A stretch of 64,000 nucleotides of DNA from RFSX01 sp965230215 (GTDB lineage Bacteria; Bacteroidota; Bacteroidia; Chitinophagales; Saprospiraceae). The notes beneath the pieces are model-generated. The model was not told the DNA's origin. It did not search any database and saw only the letters and a list, made by a program, of their open reading frames with translations. The stretch's first letter is position 1. Every line of letters begins with the position of its first letter. The translations under genes and the position numbers were made by a program. Below, piece by piece: positions 45,533-55,400 of this stretch. Location of the stretch: NCBI GenBank assembly GCA_965230215.1, contig CBDDKN010000001.1, positions 1,116,001 through 1,180,000 of the forward strand. Reading direction: 5' to 3'.

Positions 45533-46300
45533 ATGCAACTCGGAACCAAAATAGTACTATCAGGAGGCGGCACAAGAGGTATATACCAGATTGGCGCGCT
45601 TAAAGCACTCGAAGAGGCTGGCTATCTTGATAATGTAAGATCTGTATCTGGATGTTCAATTGGGGCAATAAACGCAGCGATATTCAGCCAATATAGTTTA
45701 GCGGATTGCAGAGATATCTGGATGGATTTTTCTGCGAGAGAAGTATTCAAGGGGATTAATCAATATGCCTCAAACTATTTCTATAGAATTATGAAAGAAT
45801 CCTTTCTCAAGGATGGTATTGATATAAACCCTTTCATAAAAGTATTTGACGAGTTGATAGATGAAAAAAGTGTAAGGGATAGCGGTCTTGAGATCGTATT
45901 TAGTCTCTACAATATTTCAAAGCGAAGACAGGAATATGCTGCATTGGATGATATTGAAGAAGGCAAGTTGATTGATTATCTGATCGCTAGCAGCAGATTG
46001 CCATTCTTCAAGCCCTTGTATATAAATGGTGACAAATACCTAGATGGTGGTGTTGGAGATAACAATCCATATCATTCCAAATTTGAAAACAGACATTTTG
46101 AATTGTTAATCAACATCAAAATAATGTACATCCCCTATTATATTCCAGCTATACGTAAAGATAACATAAGCTATGATCGCGAATTGATTATTAGCCCTAG
46201 CAGACGAATAGGAAACCCCATAGAGTTTAAGTCGCCTAGTTTTGCAGATAAGTATGAAATGGGTTATTTAGATGCCCAGAAGGCCATTTCTAATTTCTAG
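45533..46300 (+). CDS. Patatin-like phospholipase
   Basis: A 255-residue soluble lipid acyl hydrolase of the patatin family. It has the glycine-rich oxyanion loop LSGGGTRGIYQIGALKALEEAG, the nucleophile elbow GCSIGAINA (catalytic Ser in GxSxG) and the dyad Asp in LDGGVGDN. No signal peptide is seen, so it is probably cytoplasmic or peripheral. It resembles the small bacterial RssA-type group. It converges on prfB with an 11-base overlap of the stop regions. Confidence 0.9.
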   Translation: MQLGTKIVLSGGGTRGIYQIGALKALEEAGYLDNVRSVSGCSIGAINAAIFSQYSLADCRDIWMDFSAREVFKGINQYASNYFYRIMKESFLKDGIDINPFIKVFDELIDEKSVRDSGLEIVFSLYNISKRRQEYAALDDIEEGKLIDYLIASSRLPFFKPLYINGDKYLDGGVGDNNPYHSKFENRHFELLINIKIMYIPYYIPAIRKDNISYDRELIISPSRRIGNPIEFKSPSFADKYEMGYLDAQKAISNF

Positions 46301-47376
46301 TACCATCCCACATTAGAAAGGCTTTTAAAAATCCTTCAATATCGCCGTCAAGAACAGCATCTGTATTTCTGTTTTCAAATTGTGTTCTGTGATCCTTAAC
46401 CCTTCTATCATCAAGTACATAAGAACGTATCTGACTCCCCCACTCGTTCTTCATTTTCTGTGATTCGGTTTCACTTTTGGCAGCTCTTTTTTCTTCAAGA
46501 GCCCTTTCATACAAACGGGATTTTAACATCTCAATAGCCTTCTCTCTGTTCATATGCTGAGACCTTTCAGCTTGACACTCGACAACAATACCTGAAGGCA
46601 GATGTCTAACACGCACCGCAGATTCCGTTTTATTGACGTGCTGCCCTCCAGCACCACTCGATCTGAATGTATCCCAGTCCAGGTCAGCCGGATTGACTTC
46701 AATCTCAATACTATCATCAATAACCGGATGTACAAAAACAGACGCAAAAGAGGTCATACGTTTCCCTTGTGCATTGTAGGGACTGACACGCACCAATCGA
46801 TGCACCCCATTTTCAGATTTGAGCATACCGTATGCATAGTCACCTGATATCTCCAATTCTACTGATTTCACACCGGCCACATCACCTGCTACCCGATTAA
46901 GTTCCTTGGCCTTGTATCCGGCTTTCTCCGCATACATCAGATACATCCTGTATAGCATTTCTGCCCAGTCACATGCTTCTGTACCTCCTGCTCCGGCGTT
47001 GATTTCAAGTAAACACGAGAGTTCGTCTTCTTCTTGATCCAAGGTGGATCTGAATTCAACATCCTCAAGGATGGTCAAGGCTTTGGCATACTGCTTATCC
47101 ACCTCCTCTTCGCCAACTTCGCCTTCATTATGAAACTCGACGAACACGTCAAGTTCATCCAGCTCATCACTGATCTCCTTATAACGGTTGACCCAGTTTT
47201 TGTGGACACGTAACTCCTTCATAATAGTTTGGGCACGTTGTTGGTCATTCCAAAATTCTGGATCTGCGGAAGCCTGTTCTTTATCTTCTATTTCTTGTTT
47301 GCGTCTATCGACGTCAAAGATAGCTCCTTAACGACTCCAGACGACTTCTGAGCTCTTTGTACTGATCAGTTGTCAT
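46290..47376 (-). CDS. prfB: Peptide chain release factor 2, with programmed +1 frameshift
   Basis: RF2 ends translation at UGA and UAA. The gene starts at ATG 47376 (MTTDQYKELRSRLESLRSYL), meets an in-frame TGA at 47316-47314, and continues in the +1 frame (DVDRRKQEIEDKEQ...) to 46290; the full product is about 361 residues. The slip site is CTT TGA C at 47319-47313, with AGGAG (47328-47324) four bases upstream. This is the classic RF2 autoregulatory site, where low RF2 favours frameshifting. The GGQ peptidyl-hydrolysis motif lies in SSGAGGQHVNKT, and VSPYNAQGKRMTSF covers the stop-recognition region. It follows the FKBP gene by 12 bases. Confidence 0.95.
47313..47328 (-). promoter_or_regulatory. 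RF2 programmed frameshift signal (SD-like AGGAG plus CTTTGAC)
   Basis: Read on the minus strand: AGGAG, spacer CTAT, CTT, TGA, C. The internal SD-like element close to the P-site codon plus the slow UGA-C stop is the known RF2 frameshift signal. Codons 1-20 precede it in the zero frame. Confidence 0.92.
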
Positions 47377-47388
47377 CTTGTCCTTGGT

Positions 47389-48273
47389 TTAATTTTCTAC
47401 TTTTTTGGATTTCTCTACTCGTTCCATCTTCACCCAATATATAAGGTCGGATTTGGCGGGTATACTTCCCTGCTTTCCTTCATTGCCATAGGCCATCTGG
47501 TAAGGAATCTCAATAATGGCTGTTGAACCTTCTGATATGGCGGGGATCGCAATATCCCATCCTTGAATTACTTCGCGCTTCCCTACCTGAAACGCATAAG
47601 GTTTTCCAAGCTTATATGAATTATCGAATACTTTACCATCTCTAAAGAAGCCATAATAATGAACTACAGCCAACTCATTAAACTCTGCCTTGACACCATT
47701 TGCTTCTTTGATTATTGCCAGTTTTACCCCTCCATTCTTCTCTATTATTTGATCGTCTATTTCTCCGCTTTGGTATAGCTCCCAGGCCTCCTCGGCTTCG
47801 CTTAAAGCATCTGTTTGGATACGCTGCTGCTCTCTGCCAATACGGCTCATGTAGAGCTCCTGACCTTCAATACTTCTGACCACCACCCTGTATTCCACAG
47901 TCTTGCTCTGCAGGAATTCCGCTGGTGGAGAACTCAGAGAGTCAACAGGTACAAAGACAGATGCACTGTCATCAATGGTCATGGTTTCCACCAATGACAA
48001 CAATGGATTACGTTTAGTAACATCATTCAGGCTTGGAGGTATCTGAATTGTTGGACGTATATTCGCCTTGCGTGAATCAGACAAGTTGTTTCCAAATTCA
48101 TCAATAATATCAAAATCAATGGTAACAATCTGAGCCACCTGCGGTCTTGGTCCGGCGTTATTCGTATAGTTGATGTAAGAGTACCCATTCCTCAAAACCT
48201 TCTTTGTCTGAGTATCTGAGTTATTACAGGCTAAGAGTATGGTAAACAGCAGAAATAATGTTGAATATCGCAT
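47389..48273 (-). CDS. FKBP-type peptidyl-prolyl cis-trans isomerase lipoprotein
   Basis: A 294-residue lipoprotein with signal MRYSTLFLLFTILLAC and lipobox LLAC. The N-terminal half (about 40-190) is a beta-rich region with no clear assignment. The FKBP domain occupies about 200-288: LAVVHYYGFFRDGKVFDNSYKLGKPYAFQVGKREVIQGWDIAIPAISEGSTAIIEIPYQMAYGN. It accelerates proline isomerisation in exported proteins. The layout is similar to Bacteroidota GldI-like and other envelope FKBPs, but a gliding role cannot be claimed. It lies between an nrnA-like gene (six bases upstream) and prfB. Confidence 0.88.
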   Translation of the reverse strand: MRYSTLFLLFTILLACNNSDTQTKKVLRNGYSYINYTNNAGPRPQVAQIVTIDFDIIDEFGNNLSDSRKANIRPTIQIPPSLNDVTKRNPLLSLVETMTIDDSASVFVPVDSLSSPPAEFLQSKTVEYRVVVRSIEGQELYMSRIGREQQRIQTDALSEAEEAWELYQSGEIDDQIIEKNGGVKLAIIKEANGVKAEFNELAVVHYYGFFRDGKVFDNSYKLGKPYAFQVGKREVIQGWDIAIPAISEGSTAIIEIPYQMAYGNEGKQGSIPAKSDLIYWVKMERVEKSKKVEN

Positions 48274-48279
48274 AGCTTT

Positions 48280-49290
48280 TTATTGTGGCTTTACATAATT
48301 GGGCAACACCTTCTTAAAACGTCTTACGATGTCTTCTAGTTTTGCATAAGCAGCTCCACCTGATGCGTTTTTATGTCCACCTCCATTAAAATGCTTCCGA
48401 GCCATCTCTTGAACAGAGATATCCCCTTTTGATCTGAGTGAGAGTTTGACGATACTTGGCTGTTCCCTGATAAATGCGGCTACCTCAATCCCCTTGATCA
48501 TCAACATATAGTTAACGATGCCTTCTGTATCTCCTCTTTGAATTTCAAAATCAAGATAATCTTTCTTGGTCAGCGCAATAATCGCTGTCTTATATTCTGG
48601 CAATACTTCCATTCTGTTAGCCAGGGCGTGACCTAATAGTCTCAGTTGCTTTTCAGTCAAGCTATTGTAAATCTTATCCTGTAATGCATAATCATCTACA
48701 CCTCTGGCTTTAAGGTCGCCAGCTGCTTGATAGGTATACGCATTCGTATTGTATTTGAATGATCCTGTATCCGTAATCAGTCCAGTAAAAATCGCATCAC
48801 CAATATGCATATCAATGCGATCCTGTTCGCCAAGAAGGTAGATAAACTTATGCACGAGTTCACATGTAGAACTCGCCGAAGTCTCTGACAACACGTAATC
48901 TGCGAATGGTTCAGGGTCCAGATGATGATCGATTAAAATTTTCTTAGCCCTGGATCCCTGGACAGCAAGTCCCATTTTATCAATACGATCCAATGAATTG
49001 AAATCAAGACAGAAGACAACATCGGCCTTTTCAATGGTGGAAATAGAATCTGCATTCGACTGATCATAGATCAGACAATCATCAATATCTCTCATGAAAC
49101 TAAAATTGAGAGGATATTCACTCGGCAGTATCACTTTGACACTATGATTAAACTTCTCAAGGAAATATTTCATGCTCAGACTTGACCCAAGTGCATCTCC
49201 GTCTGGATTACGGTGTGTAATGAGACAAATGGACTTCGGTGAGGCCAAGATTTCCTTAATTTCCGATATTTCGTTTGCAGTTAAAGACAT
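48280..49290 (-). CDS. nrnA: DHH-family phosphoesterase, NrnA-type nanoRNase/pAp phosphatase
   Basis: A protein of about 336 residues from ATG 49290 (MSLTANEISEIKEIL); an earlier ATG at 49299 adds three residues. DHH motifs that bind two metals are present: THRNPDGDALGSS, FCLDFNSLDRID and ILIDHHLDP. The DHHA1 substrate domain ends with HFNGGGHKNASGGAA. NrnA-type enzymes degrade 2-5-nt RNA and dephosphorylate pAp; substrate preference is not determined by sequence. It is the first gene of the nrnA-FKBP-prfB set on the minus strand, and divergent from ndk. Confidence 0.88.
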   Translation of the reverse strand: MSLTANEISEIKEILASPKSICLITHRNPDGDALGSSLSMKYFLEKFNHSVKVILPSEYPLNFSFMRDIDDCLIYDQSNADSISTIEKADVVFCLDFNSLDRIDKMGLAVQGSRAKKILIDHHLDPEPFADYVLSETSASSTCELVHKFIYLLGEQDRIDMHIGDAIFTGLITDTGSFKYNTNAYTYQAAGDLKARGVDDYALQDKIYNSLTEKQLRLLGHALANRMEVLPEYKTAIIALTKKDYLDFEIQRGDTEGIVNYMLMIKGIEVAAFIREQPSIVKLSLRSKGDISVQEMARKHFNGGGHKNASGGAAYAKLEDIVRRFKKVLPNYVKPQ

Positions 49291-49369
49291 GGATGGCAAA
49301 AGTCATCATTTTTACCAAAAGTTCAAATATAATTATCGTCTAATCTCCACAATATGTCAACCAATTTTA

Positions 49370-49377
49370 TACTTTTG
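49370..49377 (+). promoter_or_regulatory. Candidate -7 element for ndk
   Basis: TACTTTTG matches TAnnTTTG, 23 bases before the ndk ATG. A -33 TTG is not clear. Confidence 0.45.
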
Positions 49378-49400
49378 CGCCATTATAAAATAAATGAACA

Positions 49401-49823
49401 ATGGCAGGAGATATCACATTTACAATGATCAAGCCTGATGCGGTAAGAAACGGACACATCGGCGCTATATTACACAAAATCAATGACGCAGGATTCAAAA
49501 TCGTTGCGATGAAATACCAGAAGCTTTCAGCTGAAAAAGCTGGAGAATTCTATGAAGTACATAAGGAAAGACCATTTTATGGAGAATTGGTTGAATTTAT
49601 GTCTTCAGGTCCTATCGTAGCTGCTGTATTGAGAAAAGAGAATGCCGTAGAAGACTTCAGAACTTTGATTGGTGCCACCAATCCTGCTGAAGCTGCTGAA
49701 GGAACTATCAGAGCCCTTTATGCAACAAGTATCGGCGAGAACGCAGTTCATGGAGCTGATTCAGATGAGAATGCATTGCGCGAAGCACATTTTCATTTTT
49801 CATCTACCGAAATGTTCGGATAA
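49401..49823 (+). CDS. ndk: Nucleoside diphosphate kinase
   Basis: A 140-residue enzyme transferring gamma-phosphate from ATP to NDPs. It has the start TFTMIKPDAVRNGHIG, the active site RALYATSIGENAVHGADSDENA with phospho-His117, and ERPFYGELVEFMSSGPIVAAVL. Normal family length. A single-gene transcript is likely, with a promoter element upstream and a strong terminator downstream. Confidence 0.97.
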   Translation: MAGDITFTMIKPDAVRNGHIGAILHKINDAGFKIVAMKYQKLSAEKAGEFYEVHKERPFYGELVEFMSSGPIVAAVLRKENAVEDFRTLIGATNPAEAAEGTIRALYATSIGENAVHGADSDENALREAHFHFSSTEMFG

Positions 49824-49846
49824 GAGAAAATCAACATAAACCAAAA

Positions 49847-49879
49847 TGAGCCACGCTTTAACCAAGCGTGGTTTTTTTT
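49847..49879. terminator. Bidirectional intrinsic terminator between ndk and mutS2
   Basis: CCACGCTT (49851-49858), loop TAACC, AAGCGTGG (49864-49871): a perfect 8-bp stem followed by eight T on the plus strand. It serves ndk; the convergent mutS2 stop is at 49882, and the A-rich stretch on the other side gives a shorter T-tract for the minus strand. Confidence 0.88.
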
Positions 49880-49881
49880 GT

Positions 49882-52260
49882 CTAGAACGAAACAAAGCTT
49901 ACCCCCTGCCCTCCAAATTCTTCCTCAGGATGCCATATCTTTTTGATATCTTTATATTCTTTGGCTTTAGACCACACGACCTTTTTCAAAACGCCCGAAC
50001 CTTTTCCATGTAGGATCTTCAATCGGGCAACAGAGCTCATTAAGGCATTGTCAAAAAACTCCTGGACCGAAGCTTCCGCTTCTGATTTAGAGTAACCTCT
50101 TATATCCAGTTGTGTTTCCATGGCATAAGGGTTATTGACCGTATCTGTTACAACTGATTTTGTCTTCGTATTGATGGGTTCAAGCGCATGGAGGATTTCA
50201 GAACGCGGAACTTCAAACTTTAGCATTCCCATTTCCAGTTTGACCTTTTTATCATTAAAGTCAATCACCTTGCCTGCTTCACCTCCGGATTTCAGTTTAA
50301 CGAATTGCCCCACCTTAAGATCCTTTACCTTTTGCACGGCTTCTTCAAATATCACATCCGACAAGTCCTTAATTTCCTCTCTGGTATCCTCCCTAAGTTT
50401 TTTGACAGTCTTGGCAATATCTTTTAGTTCAGCAGGAGCTTCTGATGCTTTGGCTTTTTTGATTAGCTTTTGAATTTCTTTCTCGGCATCAGACATATTC
50501 AAATAGGCCTTCTCCTTAGCCTCTTTCTTCATTTTCTTCCTTCGAATATCAAGATCGCCTTTCATCTTCTCATAATTTTCGATCAGCTTGGCCAAGCGTC
50601 TCTTTTCGTCATAGGCTTCCAATAGAGTCTCATCAAGTGCTTTCTTTTCATTCTGAAGATCAATAAGAAGTTTGTCGATGGTCTCGCTCTCTTTTCCTGT
50701 CTTTTTGGATGCATAATCCAGAATTTCTTCTGGCATACCTATCTTCTTTGCCAATTCATAAGCAAATGAGGAGCCCGGTTGTCCAACTTTAAGCATATAG
50801 CTGGGTTGCAAGGCCTCGTTATCAAACAACATGGCACCGTTGAGAATATTCTTGCTTTTGTATGCATAATTCTTGATGTTGGAGTAATGCGTTGTAATCA
50901 AGCCAAAGCATTTGCGCGAAACCAATTTATGAAGTATCGCCTCCGCTATGGCACCACCGATCTTTGGATCTGAACCACTCCCGAATTCATCGATCAGAAT
51001 AAGGGTCCTTTTATTGGCTTGCTCAACAAAATGTTTCATGTGTAAAAGACGTGAGCTATATGTACTGAGATCACCCTCTATAGATTGCTGATCTCCGATA
51101 TCGATCATTATCTTTTGAAAAACCGGAAAAACTGAGTTCTCATCAACAGGAACAAGTAAGCCTGACTGGATCATCAACTGATTCAATCCAGCCGCCTTGA
51201 GGGTCACCGATTTACCTCCGGCATTGGGACCACTGATAACAAGAAGACGTTGCTCTGCATTCAGTGCACAATTAAACGGTATGGTTTCCTTCTCCAATTC
51301 TGCATTGTGAAGAAACAACAATGGGTGGAAGACATTCCTTAAATCGAGCTGGTTGGTTTCAGTGAGCTCAGGTCGCTTGCCATTGTAGGTTCTGGCAAAC
51401 AAAGCCTTAGCCCTGATGACATCATACCGAATCAGGATCTTCTGCCAGAGATCAAATTCGGAAAGGTAGGGTCGCAATTCAGCACTTAATGCCCGTAGAA
51501 TTCTGTATATCTCTTGTCTCTTGAGACCTTCAAACTCAAACAGTTCATTGTTGATGGTCAGAATCTCCTCTGGTTCTATGAAGACCGTCTTTCCAGTTGA
51601 TGATTCATCATGGATAACGCCCTTGATTTTCCTTTTATATTCCGAGAAGACACTCAGTACTCTTCTGCTGTTCTTAACACTCTCATAGTTATCTGTGAGA
51701 TATCCTGATCTCTTGTAGCGCTCAACTATCTGTACAAAAACCTTATTCAACTCCCTCTCCTTGGAGCCGATAGCCTTGAAAATGCGTGAAAGCTCAGGTG
51801 AGGCCGTAGGCTTGATTTTACCATCTTCCGAAAAAATAGCTTCGAATAATTTCAATATTTCGGGCTGAATCTCTATCTGTTCAGATATCTGAAAGAGCAA
51901 TGGTAAATTCTCAGCTCTCTCACCTTCTTTGAAGAAGGATTTGATCTCGGAAATGTTTCTTATATGTTCATAAATACTAAGGTATTGTTCGACATCCAGA
52001 ACATAGTCTACTTTGGAAAGCAATACAAGTTCATCAGAAATAGAACTGTAGTGGGATAACGGAAAGTGATAGCCAAGGTCTTGAGATTTCTGATATTCCT
52101 GGATCTCATCAAGCATGCGTTCAATCTTCCGCAACTTATCAAATGGGCGCAGGTCCAAAACCCGCTCTCTTGCAGGTTCACCAAGACAATGGTTGCTGAG
52201 CTTCTCCAAAATCTTGTCAAACTCCAGCTTTTGCTTAATATCTTCAGGGTAACTGTACAT
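49882..52260 (-). CDS. mutS2: MutS2-family endonuclease/ATPase
   Basis: A 792-residue MutS2. It lacks the mismatch-recognition domain of MutS1 and acts on recombination intermediates or collided ribosomes. The ATPase domain (about 290-520) has ISGPNAGGKSVTLKAAG (Walker A), TLILIDEFGSGSDPKIG (Walker B) and TTHYSNIK. A long charged coiled coil (about 525-640) and a KOW-like segment (VGQFVKLKSGGEAGKVIDFNDKKVKLEMG) follow. The C-terminal Smr nuclease domain (about 715-792) carries LDIRGYSKSEAE and LHGKGSGVLKK. Normal length and all motifs intact. Confidence 0.95.
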   Translation of the reverse strand: MYSYPEDIKQKLEFDKILEKLSNHCLGEPARERVLDLRPFDKLRKIERMLDEIQEYQKSQDLGYHFPLSHYSSISDELVLLSKVDYVLDVEQYLSIYEHIRNISEIKSFFKEGERAENLPLLFQISEQIEIQPEILKLFEAIFSEDGKIKPTASPELSRIFKAIGSKERELNKVFVQIVERYKRSGYLTDNYESVKNSRRVLSVFSEYKRKIKGVIHDESSTGKTVFIEPEEILTINNELFEFEGLKRQEIYRILRALSAELRPYLSEFDLWQKILIRYDVIRAKALFARTYNGKRPELTETNQLDLRNVFHPLLFLHNAELEKETIPFNCALNAEQRLLVISGPNAGGKSVTLKAAGLNQLMIQSGLLVPVDENSVFPVFQKIMIDIGDQQSIEGDLSTYSSRLLHMKHFVEQANKRTLILIDEFGSGSDPKIGGAIAEAILHKLVSRKCFGLITTHYSNIKNYAYKSKNILNGAMLFDNEALQPSYMLKVGQPGSSFAYELAKKIGMPEEILDYASKKTGKESETIDKLLIDLQNEKKALDETLLEAYDEKRRLAKLIENYEKMKGDLDIRRKKMKKEAKEKAYLNMSDAEKEIQKLIKKAKASEAPAELKDIAKTVKKLREDTREEIKDLSDVIFEEAVQKVKDLKVGQFVKLKSGGEAGKVIDFNDKKVKLEMGMLKFEVPRSEILHALEPINTKTKSVVTDTVNNPYAMETQLDIRGYSKSEAEASVQEFFDNALMSSVARLKILHGKGSGVLKKVVWSKAKEYKDIKKIWHPEEEFGGQGVSFVSF

Positions 52261-52459
52261 GTATTATATCCCTTATATTAGGGTAGACAATAATAATCAA
52301 AACTCCAAAAAATTGTTCAAAAGGCAATATGGAGCCATATTTGTTGTTAATATAATATTGGGTGTAATATCGTCACGGAGATAATATATTTCAAAACAAA
52401 GCGATAAATTGGGCTGTTTTCATGGAAATTGTCCATTTTTTTAAAATATACCTAAAGTA

Positions 52460-55400
52460 TTGAAACCAACATCCTTAATCCGAACACTAATCCTGTGTCT
52501 GATAGTTCCTGTCAGCCTATATCCTCAATGTGACACGGGATCAGAAGAAGAATGCCAATGTGATACAGCGGAAATTCTTTGCTCCATCAACGAACTAGAT
52601 GGCTATTCATTCAGCATGTCAGATTTTCAACATCCACAAGATGGGCCAGATCCATTATGTGGTGGATCTTGGGTACCTAACAATCCAACATGGTTTGCAT
52701 TTATAGCTTGGTGTGAAGAACTGACACTAACAGTTGAAATTAGTAACTGCTCAGTAATCCCAAACCCTCCTTTCGGATCTAGCTCGGGTGCCCAAGTGGG
52801 TGTCTACTCAGATTGTAACTCCTTTAACGAAGTAGATTGTATCGGTAATGATTGTAACAACGAAGATGATAAAGTTCTTGACCTTGACGGCTTAGTAATT
52901 GGTCAGATATACTATTTCATGATTGACGGATGCCTTGGTTCAGCATGTGATGTAGAAATCAGCGTGGATGGCATGTGTACTGAGGAAATTGAAGATTGGA
53001 CCAATGAGGAGATTACGGGTGACCTTGAAGTTTGTGAAGGAGACGCCATAGACTACGAAGTAGATGACCTTGATGGAGCTACATCTTATCACTGGTATAT
53101 AGATGGCATGGAAGAGGACGTGACTTCGGACAATACAAATACAATTACATGGCCAGCCGAAGGAGAATATGAACTATGTGTGGATGTAAGTAATGAATGT
53201 ATAGATGAAGATGAAGACCCCGAGCAAATATGTGAAACTGTCAATGTATATGCACCGGATGCAGGAAGTATTACAGCAACGCCAAACCCTTTGTGTCCAG
53301 GAGAGACTTCAGATGTAGAAGTAACAGGTTACAACGACGGTGCGGATTATACCCAAGCAATCATAATTGTCGATGATAATGATGAAGTACTTGAAGTTAT
53401 TACCGGAATGGGCACAGCTTCAGTTACATATGATGAATGTGGTACCATTACAGTGTATAGCTTGAATTTCCCAACAGCTGAAGGCCTTACAATTCCTGCA
53501 GTAGGTGAATCCTACACTGGATCTGATTGTGTAGAAAACTGCTGTGATGAAGTATCTGAAGAAATTATTTTTGAAGATGATGAAGCGCCTGTTTTTGATT
53601 CGACACCTCCTGACCTTACACTAACGTGTTATGCAGATGTACCACCCCTAATGGATTTAATGGTAACGGACAACTGTACTCCAGATGCCATGATCATGGC
53701 TACCGAAACCGATGATTCAGACATGTGTGACGGAGGCACTATAACCAGAGAGTGGGAGTTTACAGATGACTGTGGCAACTCTGTTGAACACACGCAAACG
53801 ATAACCATAGATCCTATTGAAGAACCAGAATACTTAAATCCTCCGGGCGATGAGACCTTGGACTGTGAGGATCCTGTACCACCAGCTGTCGACCTTGACT
53901 ATACCAACGGTGGTTCAGGCGCTTGTTTGATTGACGGCACAATCACACCTGTTGTTAATGGTGCATTTGACCCCTGTGGAACGATTATCACCTATGAGTG
54001 GGATTACACCGATATGTGTGGCAATGACTTGAACCATGTTCAAACAATAGAAATCCTTCCAACCGAATTACCGGAATTCGTTAATCCACCAGCCGATTTG
54101 GTATTGGATTGTGAAGATGCTATTCCACCTGCCAATGACTTAGAATACACTAATGGTTCATCAGGGTTGTGTCTAATTCAGGGATTTATCACACCAACTG
54201 TCAATGGCAGTTTTGATGCCTGTGGTACAGAAATTACATATACCTGGGAATATACAGATCCTTGTAATAACACGATAGAGCATGAACAAATCATAGAAAT
54301 ACTCCCTGCTGAAGAAGCCAGCTTTATCAATCCTCCTTCTGACATTACCTTAGATTGTGACGAATACACTAATTACACTATTCCAGATCTTGATTATTCT
54401 AATAGTGGAATAGGCTCCTGCCTTATTGAAGGCACCGTATCACCAACTATTGATGACAATACAGACTCATGCGGAGGAACTGTTGACATTACTTACGAAT
54501 TCGAAGATGATTGTGGCAGGGAGATTGAGCATGTCTTTCGAGTTATTGTAAATCCTCCACCTGAAGCTGACTTTCTATCATTCCCGGCAGATATGACTGT
54601 TGATTGTAATAACATTCCACCTCCAGCATCACCATTAATGTATAGCAATGGGGAATCAGGCATATGCCTAATTGAAGGTAATGTGGATGCTGAGATAGAT
54701 GAAGACTTTGATGAATGCGGCGGCACCATTACCAACACTTGGGAGTATGAAGATGATTGTGGCAGATCAATCGAACACGTTCAAACGATAACAATTAATC
54801 CTGCTCCGGAGGCAGAATTTTTAAGCTTCCCTGCTGACATGACCATGGATTGCTCTGAATTTGATGACTTTGATCCTGAGGATCTATCCTATACCAATAA
54901 TGAAAGTGGCGCTTGTCTTATTGATGGGGAAATAGAAGCTGAAGCATTTGGAGACATAGAAGAATGTGGGGGCGTTATAGAGTTTGTTTGGGAATTTGAA
55001 GACAACTGTGGAAGGATTATAGAACACATACAGGTAGTCACTGTTCTACCCGCACCTCCTCCTGTCTTTATTAATGTGCCTTCAGATATCACAATCGATT
55101 GTGAAGACCCCAATGATGATTTACCATTTCTTGAATATGATAACGGAGAAGATGGCATCTGCCAAATACAAGGTTTTGTAGAAGCTGTACCTAATGGATC
55201 AATCAATGAATGTGGAGGAATGATAGAAATGATATGGACGTTTACAGACAATTGTAATCGCTTGATTTCTGAAAGCCAGATGGTAGAGTATCTTCCAGCT
55301 CCAGAGCCAGAGTTTGAGGATTTGCCTGAAGATATGGTTATCGATTGTGATGAAGACCTGCCTGATGCCGATCCCCTTTATTTTGAAAATGGTGAAGACA

